Below are positions 6,373 to 19,193 of a stretch of 37,442 bases of DNA, piece by piece. How positions within the stretch are numbered: position 1 is the stretch's first letter; each line of letters starts with the position of its first letter. The stretch is taken from positions 1 through 37,442 of the forward strand of contig JAKQCT010000029.1 in assembly GCA_029559035.1 (NCBI GenBank), written 5' to 3'. The translations under genes were made by a program, and so were the position numbers. Under the pieces are notes generated by a model that searched no databases, was not told the DNA's origin, and saw only the letters and a list, made by a program, of their open reading frames with translations. The DNA is from Acidobacteriota bacterium (lineage in GTDB: Bacteria > Acidobacteriota > UBA4820).

Positions 6373-9090
6373 TCAATTTGCGTATTCTATCGGTTCGAGA
6401 ATGACGTCGGAAACAGAAATTTCAAAAGCGATGTGGCTTTGATCCGGATTATTGTTGTGAGGCAGCCATATCGAGTAACTCCCGGGTTCAAGGTTGTTGA
6501 AAGAAAAATTGCCGCCTGCGTCGCTCCTTGTGAGGATGACAGGCGGGCCGATAGAGATCCTCCGGTAAAGCGGGATCAAAATATTTGAGATACTAGCTTC
6601 CGTTTTTCCCGTCAGTTTTCCTTTTACCGAGAACCCTTTTATCTCGACCGACGCCGTTCTGTCTTCACCGAGTCGGAAAGTCCTGGAGGCCTGGAATGCC
6701 GATTCTCCGCTGAAAAGAAGATAATAACCGCTTTCAAGGTCTTCCAGTTCGATTATTCCACGGGAATCGGTGGCCGATCTGTAGATCCTGTTGCCGCTCG
6801 AAAGGGATGTGCCTGAGGAGTAGGAATCCGGAAGGTAATATCCGAATCCCCTGTCTTGCGGAATGGCGGCGATGTAAAAAGCTTGATTCACTATGGGTGA
6901 CCCATTATTGACAACCGTCAACTCCAGCTTCTCACCCGGAAGGTATATTTCCATATGATCCGAATATTCCTTAAGCTCAAATATATCTTTTACCACAAGC
7001 TCGTTTCGGGGGTTAGATACCTCTATCTTGTATGAACCTTCTTTAAGGCCTTCCAGTTTAACCGTCCCGTCTGATAATGTCAGCGACTGATTCGATTCCA
7101 AACCGAAGGGGTCATCCTCGGAATACGCTTTGACAAGGAAGCCGCTTTTGGGTGATCCGACTTTGGAAAGAACCTTGATGGTGAAGTCTATCCCTTTATC
7201 CAGGTAAAAGTCGCCGATGGAGGCGGAAGAGGATATTTCGATGGAATCTTCATATCCCGCATATCCGGGATAATCGATAAAAACCATGAAAGAACCTTTG
7301 TAAAGCCCGTCTATCCTAAACTCTCCAAAACCGTCGCTTCGCGCGGTCCATCCGGACAGTGCTTTTTCAATTCGGCAGGTTTTTTTTGTCTGCAAGGCGG
7401 GATCTTCACCGACTTCCACCAGGGTGACCAGTGCACCGGCCGCCGGTGTTGCGTCCTCCAGCTTGACTTTCCCGATTACGGATAGGCCCCTTTCAAAAAC
7501 GAGCGTTCCAAGGTCGACGATTTCACCCGCCGGGATCTTTATCTCTTCTTGAATTAACGGCTTGAAACCATCCGAAAACAAGGTCACGTCCGCCATAAAA
7601 TCGGCCGACTTTTTTCCAAAACTCAGGTTGAGAGGGTACTGGAAAAAGCCGCCCTTGTATTTTCTTCGCGGGTTTCCGCTTATTCCTTCCGCACCTTCGC
7701 TCTTTAATTTTACGGAGGATAATACTTCTTCAACTGGATTTCCTTCGGTATCGACGAGCTTGGCCTTTATCCCTCCGTTGCCTTTTTCAAGTACGACCCT
7801 GATGAGCGGCTGTTTCCGGTCTATCTTAAAATATCCCATGAAATAGCCGAGCGCCTCGACCCATCCGCTCTCCTGTTCTCCCGTGTTCATAAGAGTGAAG
7901 TTTCCCCTGGGATCGCTCTGGAACTCTTCATCTCCGATGTGAATAACCGCTCCGGCGATAGGACTGCCGTCCCTGTCCTCCACGACTCCTTTCAGATGCG
8001 TTTCGCGTTTCAGTCTTATCAAAAGGGGCGATTTGGCGCCTGTCAAGGACACAGCTTGTTTCTCGCAACCCTCCGCTGCAACAAGAAGTGAGCATTCAAT
8101 GCCCGTGGACGGCATCGGGAGGGCGAAAGCTCCATCGTCCTTTGTCTGAATGTCGATCAAACCTGCTTTCATCTGAGGATGATCAAATACTACCGGAAAT
8201 GAAAGGAGGGCTTTGATCGGTCGGCCTGTCTCATCGATGACTTTTCCGGTCAACTTTCCACCGCAATGTAGTTTTGCAGCTATCGGAGCTTCGGAAGGCT
8301 TGTCCGAATAATAATAGAAGGGCTTGTGATCGGGACTCAGGGCCACTATCATCCCCGAAGCTCCCGAATCTTCCTGTCCAAGCACCGCTCTTCCGAATTC
8401 ATCGGTCAGACAGGTTTTTCCATGTGGAAGTTTCTCGTTCCACGGAAATTTCGCCAGAAATGCGGAATATATTCCTTTAAGGGGTTCTCCTTCTTCGGTC
8501 CTGATCCTGACCTCCCTGCACCAACCCGCTACGGACGGCCCCGGGTCGAAAGTTTTCTGGCCGACCTTCGAAACGCCGTGATAGGGAAGGATCCCTTTCG
8601 CTCTGATCTCTATCTGGACATCCTCGCCTGCCGGAAATATGACCATTTTCCCGTCATACCCTCCGCATGTCAGCGAGGGATAAAGATCCGCAGGGATGTC
8701 CTGCCAGCTCTTTAAAAACCACACCATTTCTGCGTTTTCAGGATACGAAGAAAGGCGGAGTTTTACCTGTCTCTGTTCCTGTTTCTCTATCGTTATGGAA
8801 CTTTCTTTTCCTTCAAGCTGGATCAGAAGCGGAGACGTGCCGGAAGGTTTTATAAAGAGGGCTCTCTTTCTTTTCTTAACCATCGCCGGAAGCAGGAGAA
8901 GCTTATCTGAGATCGCCCCTTTATCAATGATGACTCCGTTTTCGATCAGATAGTATTCCGATTTTCCGGTTTTTAACAAATGATCGACGACGCCTTCCAG
9001 TACCAGCCGTTGTTCATCGTTTTGCGCCCGCGAAGGGATGGATGCGTGGAATAGAAGAATTGACAACATGGCAAGCATTACGCGTCTCAT
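6373..9090 (-). CDS. Large secreted protein with multiple carboxypeptidase-regulatory-like domains
   Basis: A 905-residue exported protein with a Sec signal peptide (about residues 1-22, ending SRA-QND). At least six stretches start with the pattern G-x-V-x-D-x-x-G-x-P-I/V and end with a G-x-F/Y-x-L or I turn, for example GKVIDETGRPIKALLSF and GVVEDRDGSPIAGAVI. These are CarboxypepD-regulatory-like beta-sandwich domains, about 80-90 residues each. No catalytic domain, sorting signal or C-terminal anchor is evident. It is probably an adhesive, structural or carbohydrate-contacting surface protein. It follows ligA by 38 bp, with GAGG before the start, so it may share that transcript. Its 3' end borders the tRNA repeat zone. 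The function is not identifiable from sequence. Confidence 0.75.
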   Translation of the reverse strand: MRRVMLAMLSILLFHASIPSRAQNDEQRLVLEGVVDHLLKTGKSEYYLIENGVIIDKGAISDKLLLLPAMVKKRKRALFIKPSGTSPLLIQLEGKESSITIEKQEQRQVKLRLSSYPENAEMVWFLKSWQDIPADLYPSLTCGGYDGKMVIFPAGEDVQIEIRAKGILPYHGVSKVGQKTFDPGPSVAGWCREVRIRTEEGEPLKGIYSAFLAKFPWNEKLPHGKTCLTDEFGRAVLGQEDSGASGMIVALSPDHKPFYYYSDKPSEAPIAAKLHCGGKLTGKVIDETGRPIKALLSFPVVFDHPQMKAGLIDIQTKDDGAFALPMPSTGIECSLLVAAEGCEKQAVSLTGAKSPLLIRLKRETHLKGVVEDRDGSPIAGAVIHIGDEEFQSDPRGNFTLMNTGEQESGWVEALGYFMGYFKIDRKQPLIRVVLEKGNGGIKAKLVDTEGNPVEEVLSSVKLKSEGAEGISGNPRRKYKGGFFQYPLNLSFGKKSADFMADVTLFSDGFKPLIQEEIKIPAGEIVDLGTLVFERGLSVIGKVKLEDATPAAGALVTLVEVGEDPALQTKKTCRIEKALSGWTARSDGFGEFRIDGLYKGSFMVFIDYPGYAGYEDSIEISSSASIGDFYLDKGIDFTIKVLSKVGSPKSGFLVKAYSEDDPFGLESNQSLTLSDGTVKLEGLKEGSYKIEVSNPRNELVVKDIFELKEYSDHMEIYLPGEKLELTVVNNGSPIVNQAFYIAAIPQDRGFGYYLPDSYSSGTSLSSGNRIYRSATDSRGIIELEDLESGYYLLFSGESAFQASRTFRLGEDRTASVEIKGFSVKGKLTGKTEASISNILIPLYRRISIGPPVILTRSDAGGNFSFNNLEPGSYSIWLPHNNNPDQSHIAFEISVSDVILEPIEYAN

Positions 9091-9128
9091 CTTTTCCTCG
9101 GCATTAAGATTCTATTTCCGGTCTTCGA

Positions 9129-12485
<3,357 letters not shown>

Positions 12486-12489
<4 letters not shown>

Positions 12490-13613
12490 CGGGGGCCGAG
12501 CCTTTTCCGGTAGGCCGCCAGCGACCTTTTGATGTCCGTCATCGAATCCCGTCCGAATTTGTCCAGGTAGGCTTCCATGAGGACCATCGAGAGGAGCGAC
12601 TCCGCTATCACTGCGGCCGGTGTCAGGGCCGCGATGTCGTTCCTGGGTATCTCCGGAAGCGCCGGTTCGAGCGTCCTCAGGTCTACGCTTCCCTTGAGGA
12701 ATTTCGAGGAGGGCACCGGTTTCAGGACCAGGGTGGCTGTTATGTCCTCCCCGTTGGACACTCCTCCCTCCATTCCTCCGGCGAAGTTGGTCTTCCTCCT
12801 GAAATAAGGAACGGCTCCGGGGATCAGTTGGTCCTGGGCCTTCGAGCCCGGAAGGGTCACGCTCTGTTCGATCCCGCCAATGAGGACTCCCTTGACGGAG
12901 GGAATGCTCATGAGGTGGAAGGCCAGCCTGGCGTCGAGCCTGCTGTCCCACTCGGCATAACTTCCCACACCCGGCACAACGCCCCTGGCGCAGACCCAGA
13001 CTTTTCCGCCGAGGGTCTCGCCTGTTTTCTGGCACCGCTGTATGAGCCCGAGGGCTCTTGTCCTGAGCCGCGGGTCCGCGAAGGGGAAATCCGGGTCGAG
13101 GAGCGAGGCTTTTTCGAAAGAAGGCAGAGAGGCGCATTTGACGCTTCCGGCCTGCAAGATTGCCGAAGCGAAACTGACACCCAGCCCGCCGAGGAATTTC
13201 TTGGCGACCGTCCCCACCGCCACTCTCGAGGCAGTTTCCCGCGCGCTGGCCCTTTCTATGACGTTCCGGGATTCGGCGAAACCGAACTTGAGGGTCCCCG
13301 CGAGGTCGGCGTGGCCGGGACGGGGGAAAAAAGCGTCCGCCTGGGAGTTTTTCTCGGAAACTCCTTCCCTGTATTCGCTGTTAGGGATGTTTATGACGAC
13401 CGGTCCCCCGGTGGTCAGCCCTTTCCTGACACCGCCCGTGATGACCGCGTTCTCCTTTTCAAGCTTCATCCTCGGCGACCTGTCGGGGCCGCCCTTCCTC
13501 CTGACCAGCTCTTTCCTTATATCTTCGGCAGAAAGAGGAATGCCCGCCGGGACTCCTTCGAGGATGGCGGTCAGGAAAGGGCCGTGGGATTCGCCTCCCG
13601 TCGAATAACGCAA
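12486..13613 (-). CDS. aroC: Chorismate synthase
   Basis: A 375-residue enzyme converting 5-enolpyruvylshikimate-3-phosphate to chorismate with reduced FMN, the last step of the shikimate pathway. The family signature GGESHG lies at residues 6-11 (catalytic-site His10). Also present are RKGGPDRSPR, the GITTGGPV-like stretch GLTTGGPV, ASARETASRVAVG, and the C-terminal substrate-binding region with RNDIAALTPAAVIAES. The length is typical. It begins at TTG (13613), with AGGAGGT 6 nt upstream. It is the first gene of the run aroC, sensor kinase, ligA, secreted protein, and its stop overlaps the kinase start by 4 nt. No other aro genes are in the window. Confidence 0.96.
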
Positions 13614-13674
13614 TCAGTACCTCCTAAAGGTAAAAATATACATCAATTCAGCGGCAATAAAAAGGCGGACGGCG

Positions 13675-13704
13675 TTGGATTATTCCCCTCGCGGTTGCTA
13701 TAAT
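13675..13704 (+). promoter_or_regulatory. Putative sigma70 promoter of the glycoside-hydrolase gene
   Basis: TTGGAT (13675-13680) and a perfect TATAAT (13699-13704) are 18 bp apart. The expected start of transcription is near 13711, just before GGAGGA at 13719. It lies in the divergent aroC/hydrolase gap (13614-13727). Confidence 0.6.
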
Positions 13705-13841
13705 CAGGCTTGGTTTTTGGAGGACGAATGCCGGTAACGAACTCGAAACGCCCGACATGTGATGTTAAGATATATTTAAAACCTCAAGATGCCGAAATTT
13801 GCGATATTCACGAAAATATCCCTGAAAGCCGAGAGGTGAAA

Positions 13842-14834
13842 ATGACCGTCAGAATGCTTTTAATCCTTTTACTCGCGAACTTGTCGTGCGCTCTTCTGGC
13901 TCAGGAAGCCAAAAAAACGCCGAACGTGGAGCTTGGGCTTTTTCCGGGCATCGGTGTCAACGGTCATCTGCCCAAGACAGAGGACCTGGACAGGATAAAA
14001 GAAGCGAAGATAGGGTGGGTGAGGGTCGACCTCACCTGGAACTGGGTCGAGCCCAAGCCGGGGCAGTACAAGTGGGAAAGGATAGACAGGCTTGTAAAAG
14101 AAGCCGAGGAAAGGGGGATCTACATCCTCGCGATCCTGGGATACACGCCGGGATGGGCTTCCGAGGAGGGAGACATCCACGACCCGCCGAGGGACGTCGC
14201 GGAATGGAAGAAGTTCGTCAGGACGATCGTCTCCAGGTACAAGGGGAGGATAAACTACTGGAGCCTCTGGAACGAACCTAACAGCAGGACCTTCTTCAGG
14301 GGAAGCCTCGACCAGTTCATCTCCGAGATCCTCATACCCGGGGCGAGGGCTGTGAGGGAGGGCAATCCCGATGCGAAGGTGGTCGGGCCGGACCTTGCGC
14401 ATCTCAAGGGCGCGAAATGGGACGTCTGGCTGGAGGAGATACTGGTGAAGGCGTCTGACGACATCGACATCATCTCCCACCACTGCTACAAGAGCAAGCC
14501 GCGAAAGGTCAGGAAGATGCTTCAGGGGATGGTTCCCCCCTGGGATCCCCCGGCGGTGAAGAGGATAATAGAAAAAACGGGATGCGTCCACAAGCCGTTC
14601 TGGCTGACGGAGGTCGGCTGGAGGTCGAGCAAGGTAGGCGAGGACAAGCAGAGCGATTACCTGATCAAGTTCCTCGAGACGAACGAGAAAATGGGATGGA
14701 TAGACAAGGTCTTCATCTATGAACTGAAAGATTCTCCGCTGGAACCGGGGTACGGCCTTCTCAGGGAGAACCTTGAACCCAAACCGGCCTTTACCGCGCT
14801 CGGCCGGTTCATCGACGCGCGCCTGCTGGATTAA
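13842..14834 (+). CDS. Secreted clan-A glycoside hydrolase (GH39/GH5-like)
   Basis: A 330-residue exported enzyme of the TIM-barrel clan GH-A. The strand-4 motif LWNEPN supplies the acid/base (Glu145) and WLTEVGW supplies the nucleophile (Glu257). GWVRVDLTWNWVEPKPGQY near the start is typical of GH39/GH5-type barrels. A signal peptide follows the ATG at 13842 (MLLILLLANLSCALLAQ), which has AGAGG 5 nt upstream. The frame stays open to another ATG at 13728 with a strong GGAGG, giving a 38-residue, AT-rich extension before the signal peptide. I prefer 13842 because the extension would bury the signal. The sugar substrate cannot be read from sequence. The exporter genes follow 53 bp downstream on the same strand. 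Confidence 0.8.
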   Translation: MTVRMLLILLLANLSCALLAQEAKKTPNVELGLFPGIGVNGHLPKTEDLDRIKEAKIGWVRVDLTWNWVEPKPGQYKWERIDRLVKEAEERGIYILAILGYTPGWASEEGDIHDPPRDVAEWKKFVRTIVSRYKGRINYWSLWNEPNSRTFFRGSLDQFISEILIPGARAVREGNPDAKVVGPDLAHLKGAKWDVWLEEILVKASDDIDIISHHCYKSKPRKVRKMLQGMVPPWDPPAVKRIIEKTGCVHKPFWLTEVGWRSSKVGEDKQSDYLIKFLETNEKMGWIDKVFIYELKDSPLEPGYGLLRENLEPKPAFTALGRFIDARLLD

Positions 14835-14887
14835 ACCATTTCCGGTCCTGCCGCGTCAGACAAGACTTGAAGAACGGGGGTACTGAA

Positions 14888-15988
14888 GTGTTCAAGAAAA
14901 CATTCGTTCTGCTGATCGTCGTATTTGCCGCCATCGCCTGTTCAAAAGGCCGGAAGAACGAGCTCCGCGCGAGCTGGGTGGAGGTCAAGAAAGCCGACCT
15001 TCCCGCCGAAGTCACGGCGACAGGAACCGTGCTCCCGGAGGTCGGAGCCCAGGTGAAGGTAGGCCCGAGGGTTTCGGGAAAACTCGAACATCTTTATGTC
15101 AAAGTGGGAGACAGGGTCGAAAAGGGCCAGATACTGGCGGTCCTGGAACAGAAGGACCTTATCGCCAACTCCGTCAGGATGGAGGCACAGGTCAGGGACT
15201 CCGAAGCCGCCCTCTCCTACGCGAAGGCCAACTTCAACAGGGTTTCGAAGCTTTTCGGCGAGGGGGTCGTCTCCGTAGATTCCCTGGATGCTGCGAGGAA
15301 ATCTCTGGAATCGTCCGAAGCCCAGCTGAAGAGCGCCAAAGCCCAGAACGAATACACGAAGATCCAGCTTTCCTATGCGACCGTGACTGCTCCCATATCG
15401 GGCACGATCGGTTCCGTTTCCACCCAGGAGGGAGAGACCGTCGCCGCGAGCCTCTCCGCGCCCACCTTCGTCACCATCCTGGACCTGAGCCGCCTCGAAG
15501 TGGACGCCTACGTGGACGAAGTGGACATCGGTAAGATCTCCGTCGGGCAGAAGGCCGATTTTACGGTGGACGCTTTTCCTGACAAGACCTTCAACGCCCA
15601 CATCGAGGCTATCTACCCGGACGCCACGACCATAGACAACGTGGTCTATTACGCGGTAATACTTAAGATAGACGATCCTTACGAGGGCCTGCTCAGGCCC
15701 CAGATGACGACCTCCGTTTCGATCCACCTCGACGCGCTCACGGGGGTTCTCGCGATCCCGGCGAAAGCCGTCAAACGGGAGAACGGGTCGCCTTTCGTCA
15801 TGGTCAAGGAAGGCGGCAAGGCGGCGAGGAGGCAGGTCAGCCTCGGGAGGGAAGCGGGGGAACTGGTCGAGGTGAAGGGAGGCCTGGCGCTCGGCGATTC
15901 GGTGTTGGTCCAGGTCTCCGAGAACAGGCAGAAGAACGACGATATGGGCGGCTCGGGAGGGCCGCGCGGCCCCGGAGGGCCTCCATGA
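14888..15988 (+). CDS. MacA-like periplasmic adaptor lipoprotein (HlyD/RND-MFP family)
   Basis: A 366-residue membrane-fusion protein that links an inner-membrane ABC pump to an outer-membrane channel. The N terminus has a lipoprotein signal (VVFAAIAC, Cys about residue 18). Two biotinyl-lipoyl halves (VSGKLEHLYVKVGDRVEKGQIL and APISGTIGSVSTQEGETV) flank an alpha-helical hairpin. A beta-barrel follows, then a membrane-proximal domain with IPAKAVKRENG. The C terminus is Gly/Pro/Arg-rich. I chose GTG at 14888, with GGGGG 7 nt upstream. An earlier in-frame TTG at 14867 would lengthen the lipoprotein signal unnaturally. The stop overlaps the ATPase start as ATGA, so the genes form one operon. The transported substrate is unknown; MacAB homologues export peptides, antibiotics or lipoproteins. 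Confidence 0.88.
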   Translation: MFKKTFVLLIVVFAAIACSKGRKNELRASWVEVKKADLPAEVTATGTVLPEVGAQVKVGPRVSGKLEHLYVKVGDRVEKGQILAVLEQKDLIANSVRMEAQVRDSEAALSYAKANFNRVSKLFGEGVVSVDSLDAARKSLESSEAQLKSAKAQNEYTKIQLSYATVTAPISGTIGSVSTQEGETVAASLSAPTFVTILDLSRLEVDAYVDEVDIGKISVGQKADFTVDAFPDKTFNAHIEAIYPDATTIDNVVYYAVILKIDDPYEGLLRPQMTTSVSIHLDALTGVLAIPAKAVKRENGSPFVMVKEGGKAARRQVSLGREAGELVEVKGGLALGDSVLVQVSENRQKNDDMGGSGGPRGPGGPP

Positions 15989-16662
15989 TAGAGCTCCGGG
16001 GAGTAAAGAAAACCTACTACACGGAAGGAAAAGAGACGCCCGTTCTTTTCGGAATAGACTTCAAGATAGAGGAAGGCGATTACACGGCGATCATGGCACC
16101 TTCAGGAACCGGGAAAAGCACGCTCCTGAACATCCTCGGGACCTTGGACAAACCCACCGAAGGGAAATACCTGTTCAGGAACAGGGACCTGACGGAGCTC
16201 TCTGACGACGAGCTTTCCAGGATGAGGAACAAGTCGATAGGTTTCGTCTTCCAGCTCTTCAATCTTCTTGGCAGGGTGTCCGTCCTGGAGAACGTCCTCC
16301 TTCCTCTGCTCTACGCGGAAACCTACCCGAAGGAGGCCAGGGAAAGAGCTCTCAGGCTTCTCGACATGGTGGGCCTCGGTGACCGTGTCCATTTCAAGCC
16401 GAACGCGCTTTCGGGCGGACAGCAGCAGAGGGTCGCCATCGCGAGGGCGCTAATCAACGAACCGGACCTGCTCCTGGCCGACGAGCCCACGGGAAACCTG
16501 GACAGCATGTCCTCCGAGGAGATACTTCAGATCTTCGACGAGATCCACCGAAAGGGGAGGACTATAGTGGTCGTCACCCACGAGAGGGATGTCGCGCTGA
16601 GGGCCGATAAAATAATCACGATGAAGGACGGAAGGGTTTTTTCGGAAGAAAGAACGAGATGA
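15985..16662 (+). CDS. ABC transporter ATPase, MacB/LolD type
   Basis: A 225-residue nucleotide-binding subunit. Walker A is APSGTGKST (38-46), the Q loop is FVFQLFNLL, the signature is [15 protein letters not shown], Walker B is [12 protein letters not shown], and the switch His is in VVVTHERD. The LDxxxS run after Walker B and the overall length match the MacB/LolD/FtsE group, whose ATPases drive permeases with large periplasmic domains by a mechanotransmission cycle. It sits between the adaptor and the two permeases, overlapping both neighbours by 4 nt (ATGA), which implies equal, coupled translation. Confidence 0.95.
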   Translation: MIELRGVKKTYYTEGKETPVLFGIDFKIEEGDYTAIMAPSGTGKSTLLNILGTLDKPTEGKYLFRNRDLTELSDDELSRMRNKSIGFVFQLFNLLGRVSVLENVLLPLLYAETYPKEARERALRLLDMVGLGDRVHFKPNALSGGQQQRVAIARALINEPDLLLADEPTGNLDSMSSEEILQIFDEIHRKGRTIVVVTHERDVALRADKIITMKDGRVFSEERTR

Positions 16663-17891
16663 AATCCCGGAGCGGAAGGCTCTTCAGGATATTCGGGCAC
16701 GCGGTCAGGGCGCTCGCGGACCAGAAGGGCAAGACGATACTCATGATGCTCGGGACGGCTGTCGGCATCATGCTGCTGACGGGCGTAGTAGGCCTCTCGC
16801 GGGGCGTGGAGAAGAGGATCGAGGAGGTCATGGCTTTCATGGGCCCGAGGTCCGGAATGGTGTTCGCCGGGGGCGGCAGGCTCCAGTCCGCGGGGGCGAG
16901 GGCGGGGAGCGGCTCGACCCTCAAGCTCCAGGATGTCGAAACCCTCAGGAACAAGCTGAGCGACAGGGCCGTTTTCTCAGCCACGCTGAGGCGGGAGGGC
17001 GTCCAGGTTAAATATGAAGGGCAGGCCTGGGAGACCGCCGTTTTCGCCGTGGACCCGGATTTTCCGATAGTCTCGGACTGGGCGATCGCCGCTGGCGAAC
17101 CTCTCGACTATCATGACGAGAAAAGCCTGGCGAGATCCTGCCTTATCGGGGCGACCGTGGCCAGGAACCTGATGATAGAAGACGACCCGCTGGGAAAGAA
17201 GATACTCATCAACAGGATACCTTTCACGGTCAAGGGGGTTCTGGAGGCGAAGGGCACCAACACGATGGGCATGGACATGGACGACTGCGTCTGGACGCCT
17301 CTTTCCACCGGCATGCGCAGGATATTCCACGCGACCAGCATAAGGATGGTGCGCTTCAAGGTGAGGGAGGGATACTCTATCCCGGAGGTCAGGGAAGAGG
17401 TAGAAAGGATACTCAAGGAAGCTCACAAGATAAAGGAAGGCGAGGAAATCGACTTCACGATAAGGACGCCCGACTTCATAGCGAAGAGGATCATGGAGAT
17501 GACGAGGACGGCGAGGCTCGTCGGGTATTCGCTGGCCATCGTGGCGCTCCTGGTCGGGGGAATAGTGCTCATGAACATACTGCTGCTTTCCGTGAGCGAA
17601 AGGGTCCCCGAGATAGGGCTCAAGAGGGCGGTGGGCGCCACCGCGAACGACATATTCCTCGAGTTCATCATGGAATCCGTGTCCGTCTCCGTGCTGGGAA
17701 TGCTTCTCGGGATAATCCTCGGTTTCATACCACTGCTACTTCTTCCCAGGCTGATGCCGATGCTCCCGATGGCATTCTCGTTCAAGTCTCTCACTTACGG
17801 GTTCATCTTCTCCGCGGCCGTGGGGATATTCTTCGGTGTCCAGCCCGCCAAGAGGGCTTCAAGGCTGACGCCGATAGAGGCCCTCCGGTGA
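16659..17891 (+). CDS. MacB/FtsX-like ABC permease, first of two
   Basis: A 410-residue membrane subunit. An N-terminal transmembrane helix (about 25-45) is followed by a periplasmic MacB-type core of about 230 residues. Three C-terminal helices (FtsX domain) follow, the first around LAIVALLVGGIVLMNILLLSV. The cytoplasmic EIGLKRAVGA motif contacts the ATPase. A Gly/Arg-rich patch (about 67-85) before LKLQDVETL is unusual but lies outside the membrane parts. Four-nt overlaps with the ATPase gene and with the next permease show one operon. With the second permease it probably forms a heterodimeric exporter. Confidence 0.92.
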   Translation: MKSRSGRLFRIFGHAVRALADQKGKTILMMLGTAVGIMLLTGVVGLSRGVEKRIEEVMAFMGPRSGMVFAGGGRLQSAGARAGSGSTLKLQDVETLRNKLSDRAVFSATLRREGVQVKYEGQAWETAVFAVDPDFPIVSDWAIAAGEPLDYHDEKSLARSCLIGATVARNLMIEDDPLGKKILINRIPFTVKGVLEAKGTNTMGMDMDDCVWTPLSTGMRRIFHATSIRMVRFKVREGYSIPEVREEVERILKEAHKIKEGEEIDFTIRTPDFIAKRIMEMTRTARLVGYSLAIVALLVGGIVLMNILLLSVSERVPEIGLKRAVGATANDIFLEFIMESVSVSVLGMLLGIILGFIPLLLLPRLMPMLPMAFSFKSLTYGFIFSAAVGIFFGVQPAKRASRLTPIEALR

Positions 17892-19111
17892 ACATAAGAA
17901 GGGCGGCGTCCATATCGCTCAGCGTGCTTTTCGGCCACAAGCTGAGGACGCTGCTTTCCTCCCTAGCGGTGGGGACCGGGGTCGCCGCTGTCGTGATGAT
18001 GGTCGGCGCCGGCGAGGCCGCCAAGCGTGACACGATGTCCAAGATACAGAGCTTCGGAACGGACCTGCTGACAGTGAGGGCCGGAAGGTTCAAGAGCGTC
18101 GGAGGGAGGATGAGGGGAGTCGCGAGGTTCACCACCCTCAAGCCCAGGGACGCCCAGCACATAAGGAAATACGTGGATGGAGTCGAAAAAGCGGGAGGGA
18201 CTTTCCACAGGCACGCGACGATCACCTACAAGAACGTAAGGACAAGGACCGACGTGATGGCGGTCGAACCGGAGGTGTTCGGCATTTGGAGAGTGCACGC
18301 CTCGGAAGGAAGGCTCTTCGAGCAGAAGGACGAGTTCAGGATGGCGAGAGTGTGCGTCCTGGGCCCGACCGTGAAGGAGAACCTGTTCGGGGACGGTGAT
18401 CCTCTCGGCGTGCCTCTCAAGGTCGGGAACATCCCGCTGAAAGTCATCGGGGTTTCCTCGCCCAGGGGTCAGGATACGGACGGGGACGACCTGGACGACG
18501 TCATCTACGTGCCTCTCAGCACCGGGATGAAAAGGATGTACGACGTGGATTTCCTGGAAAACCTCCTGATACAGGTCCGGGACAAGGAATCGATGGAACT
18601 GGCGAGGGAAGAGATAACTTCAATTCTGAGGAAGAACCACAGGCTTAAAGAGGGCAAGGAGGACGATTTCACCATTCAGGATCAGAGCCAGCTGATGGAA
18701 ACCGAGCTTCAGACACAGGAAGCGTTCGCGCTCCTCGTCGCCGTGGTGGCCGGCCTGTCGCTCCTGACCGGGGGGATAGGGATTTTCGCGGTGATGCTGA
18801 TCTCTCTCAGAGAAAGGCGCCGAGAGGTGGGCCTCAGACGGGCTATCGGCGCCAGGCACAGGGACATACTCGTCCAGTTCCTTTTGGAAGCCTCGATGCT
18901 GTCGCTCCTGGGCGGCATCGCCGGAGAGGTGATCGGCTTCGCGGGCTGCTACATAATCTGCGTCTCCTCCGGATGGGCTCCGGTCCTCCCGCTCCAGACC
19001 GCGGTAGGGGCGTTCGCTGTATCTCTCGCTACAGGGCTCGTTTTCGGCATCTACCCCGCGAGGGAAGCATCAAAGCTCGATCCTGCGGAGTCCCTCAGGG
19101 CGGCGGTATGA
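17888..19111 (+). CDS. MacB/FtsX-like ABC permease, second of two
   Basis: A 407-residue paralogue of the preceding permease. It has one N-terminal transmembrane helix, a periplasmic core (RPRD-like loop, VEPEVFGIWR, MKRMYDVDFLENLLIQVRD), three C-terminal helices, and the coupling motif REVGLRRAIGARHRDIL. It starts with GTG overlapping the previous stop (GTGA), so it is translated by re-initiation. Having two different permeases with one ATPase and one adaptor contrasts with classical MacB, where one polypeptide carries both ATPase and permease and forms a homodimer. The substrate is unknown. Confidence 0.92.
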   Translation: MNIRRAASISLSVLFGHKLRTLLSSLAVGTGVAAVVMMVGAGEAAKRDTMSKIQSFGTDLLTVRAGRFKSVGGRMRGVARFTTLKPRDAQHIRKYVDGVEKAGGTFHRHATITYKNVRTRTDVMAVEPEVFGIWRVHASEGRLFEQKDEFRMARVCVLGPTVKENLFGDGDPLGVPLKVGNIPLKVIGVSSPRGQDTDGDDLDDVIYVPLSTGMKRMYDVDFLENLLIQVRDKESMELAREEITSILRKNHRLKEGKEDDFTIQDQSQLMETELQTQEAFALLVAVVAGLSLLTGGIGIFAVMLISLRERRREVGLRRAIGARHRDILVQFLLEASMLSLLGGIAGEVIGFAGCYIICVSSGWAPVLPLQTAVGAFAVSLATGLVFGIYPAREASKLDPAESLRAAV

Positions 19112-19135
19112 CCATCTCCGTGCCACATTGGCAGG

Positions 19136-19164
19136 TTGACACCCGTTATCCATAGGTTTATAAT
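19136..19164 (+). promoter_or_regulatory. Perfect consensus sigma70 promoter
   Basis: TTGACA (19136-19141), a 17-bp spacer and TATAAT (19159-19164): both hexamers are exact and the spacing is optimal. AGGAGGT (19182-19188) precedes the ATG at 19194. It should give strong constitutive expression of the DUF1573 gene, independent of the exporter operon ending 24 bp earlier. Confidence 0.88.
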
Positions 19165-19193
19165 TCCACCCTTACGTATTTAGGAGGTCGGAT

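Noticed and set aside
12490-13137. Extension of the sensor-kinase frame upstream of 12489
   Set aside because: It lies wholly inside aroC in another frame and has low-complexity, Arg-rich content. The ATGA overlap at 12486-12489 gives a better start.
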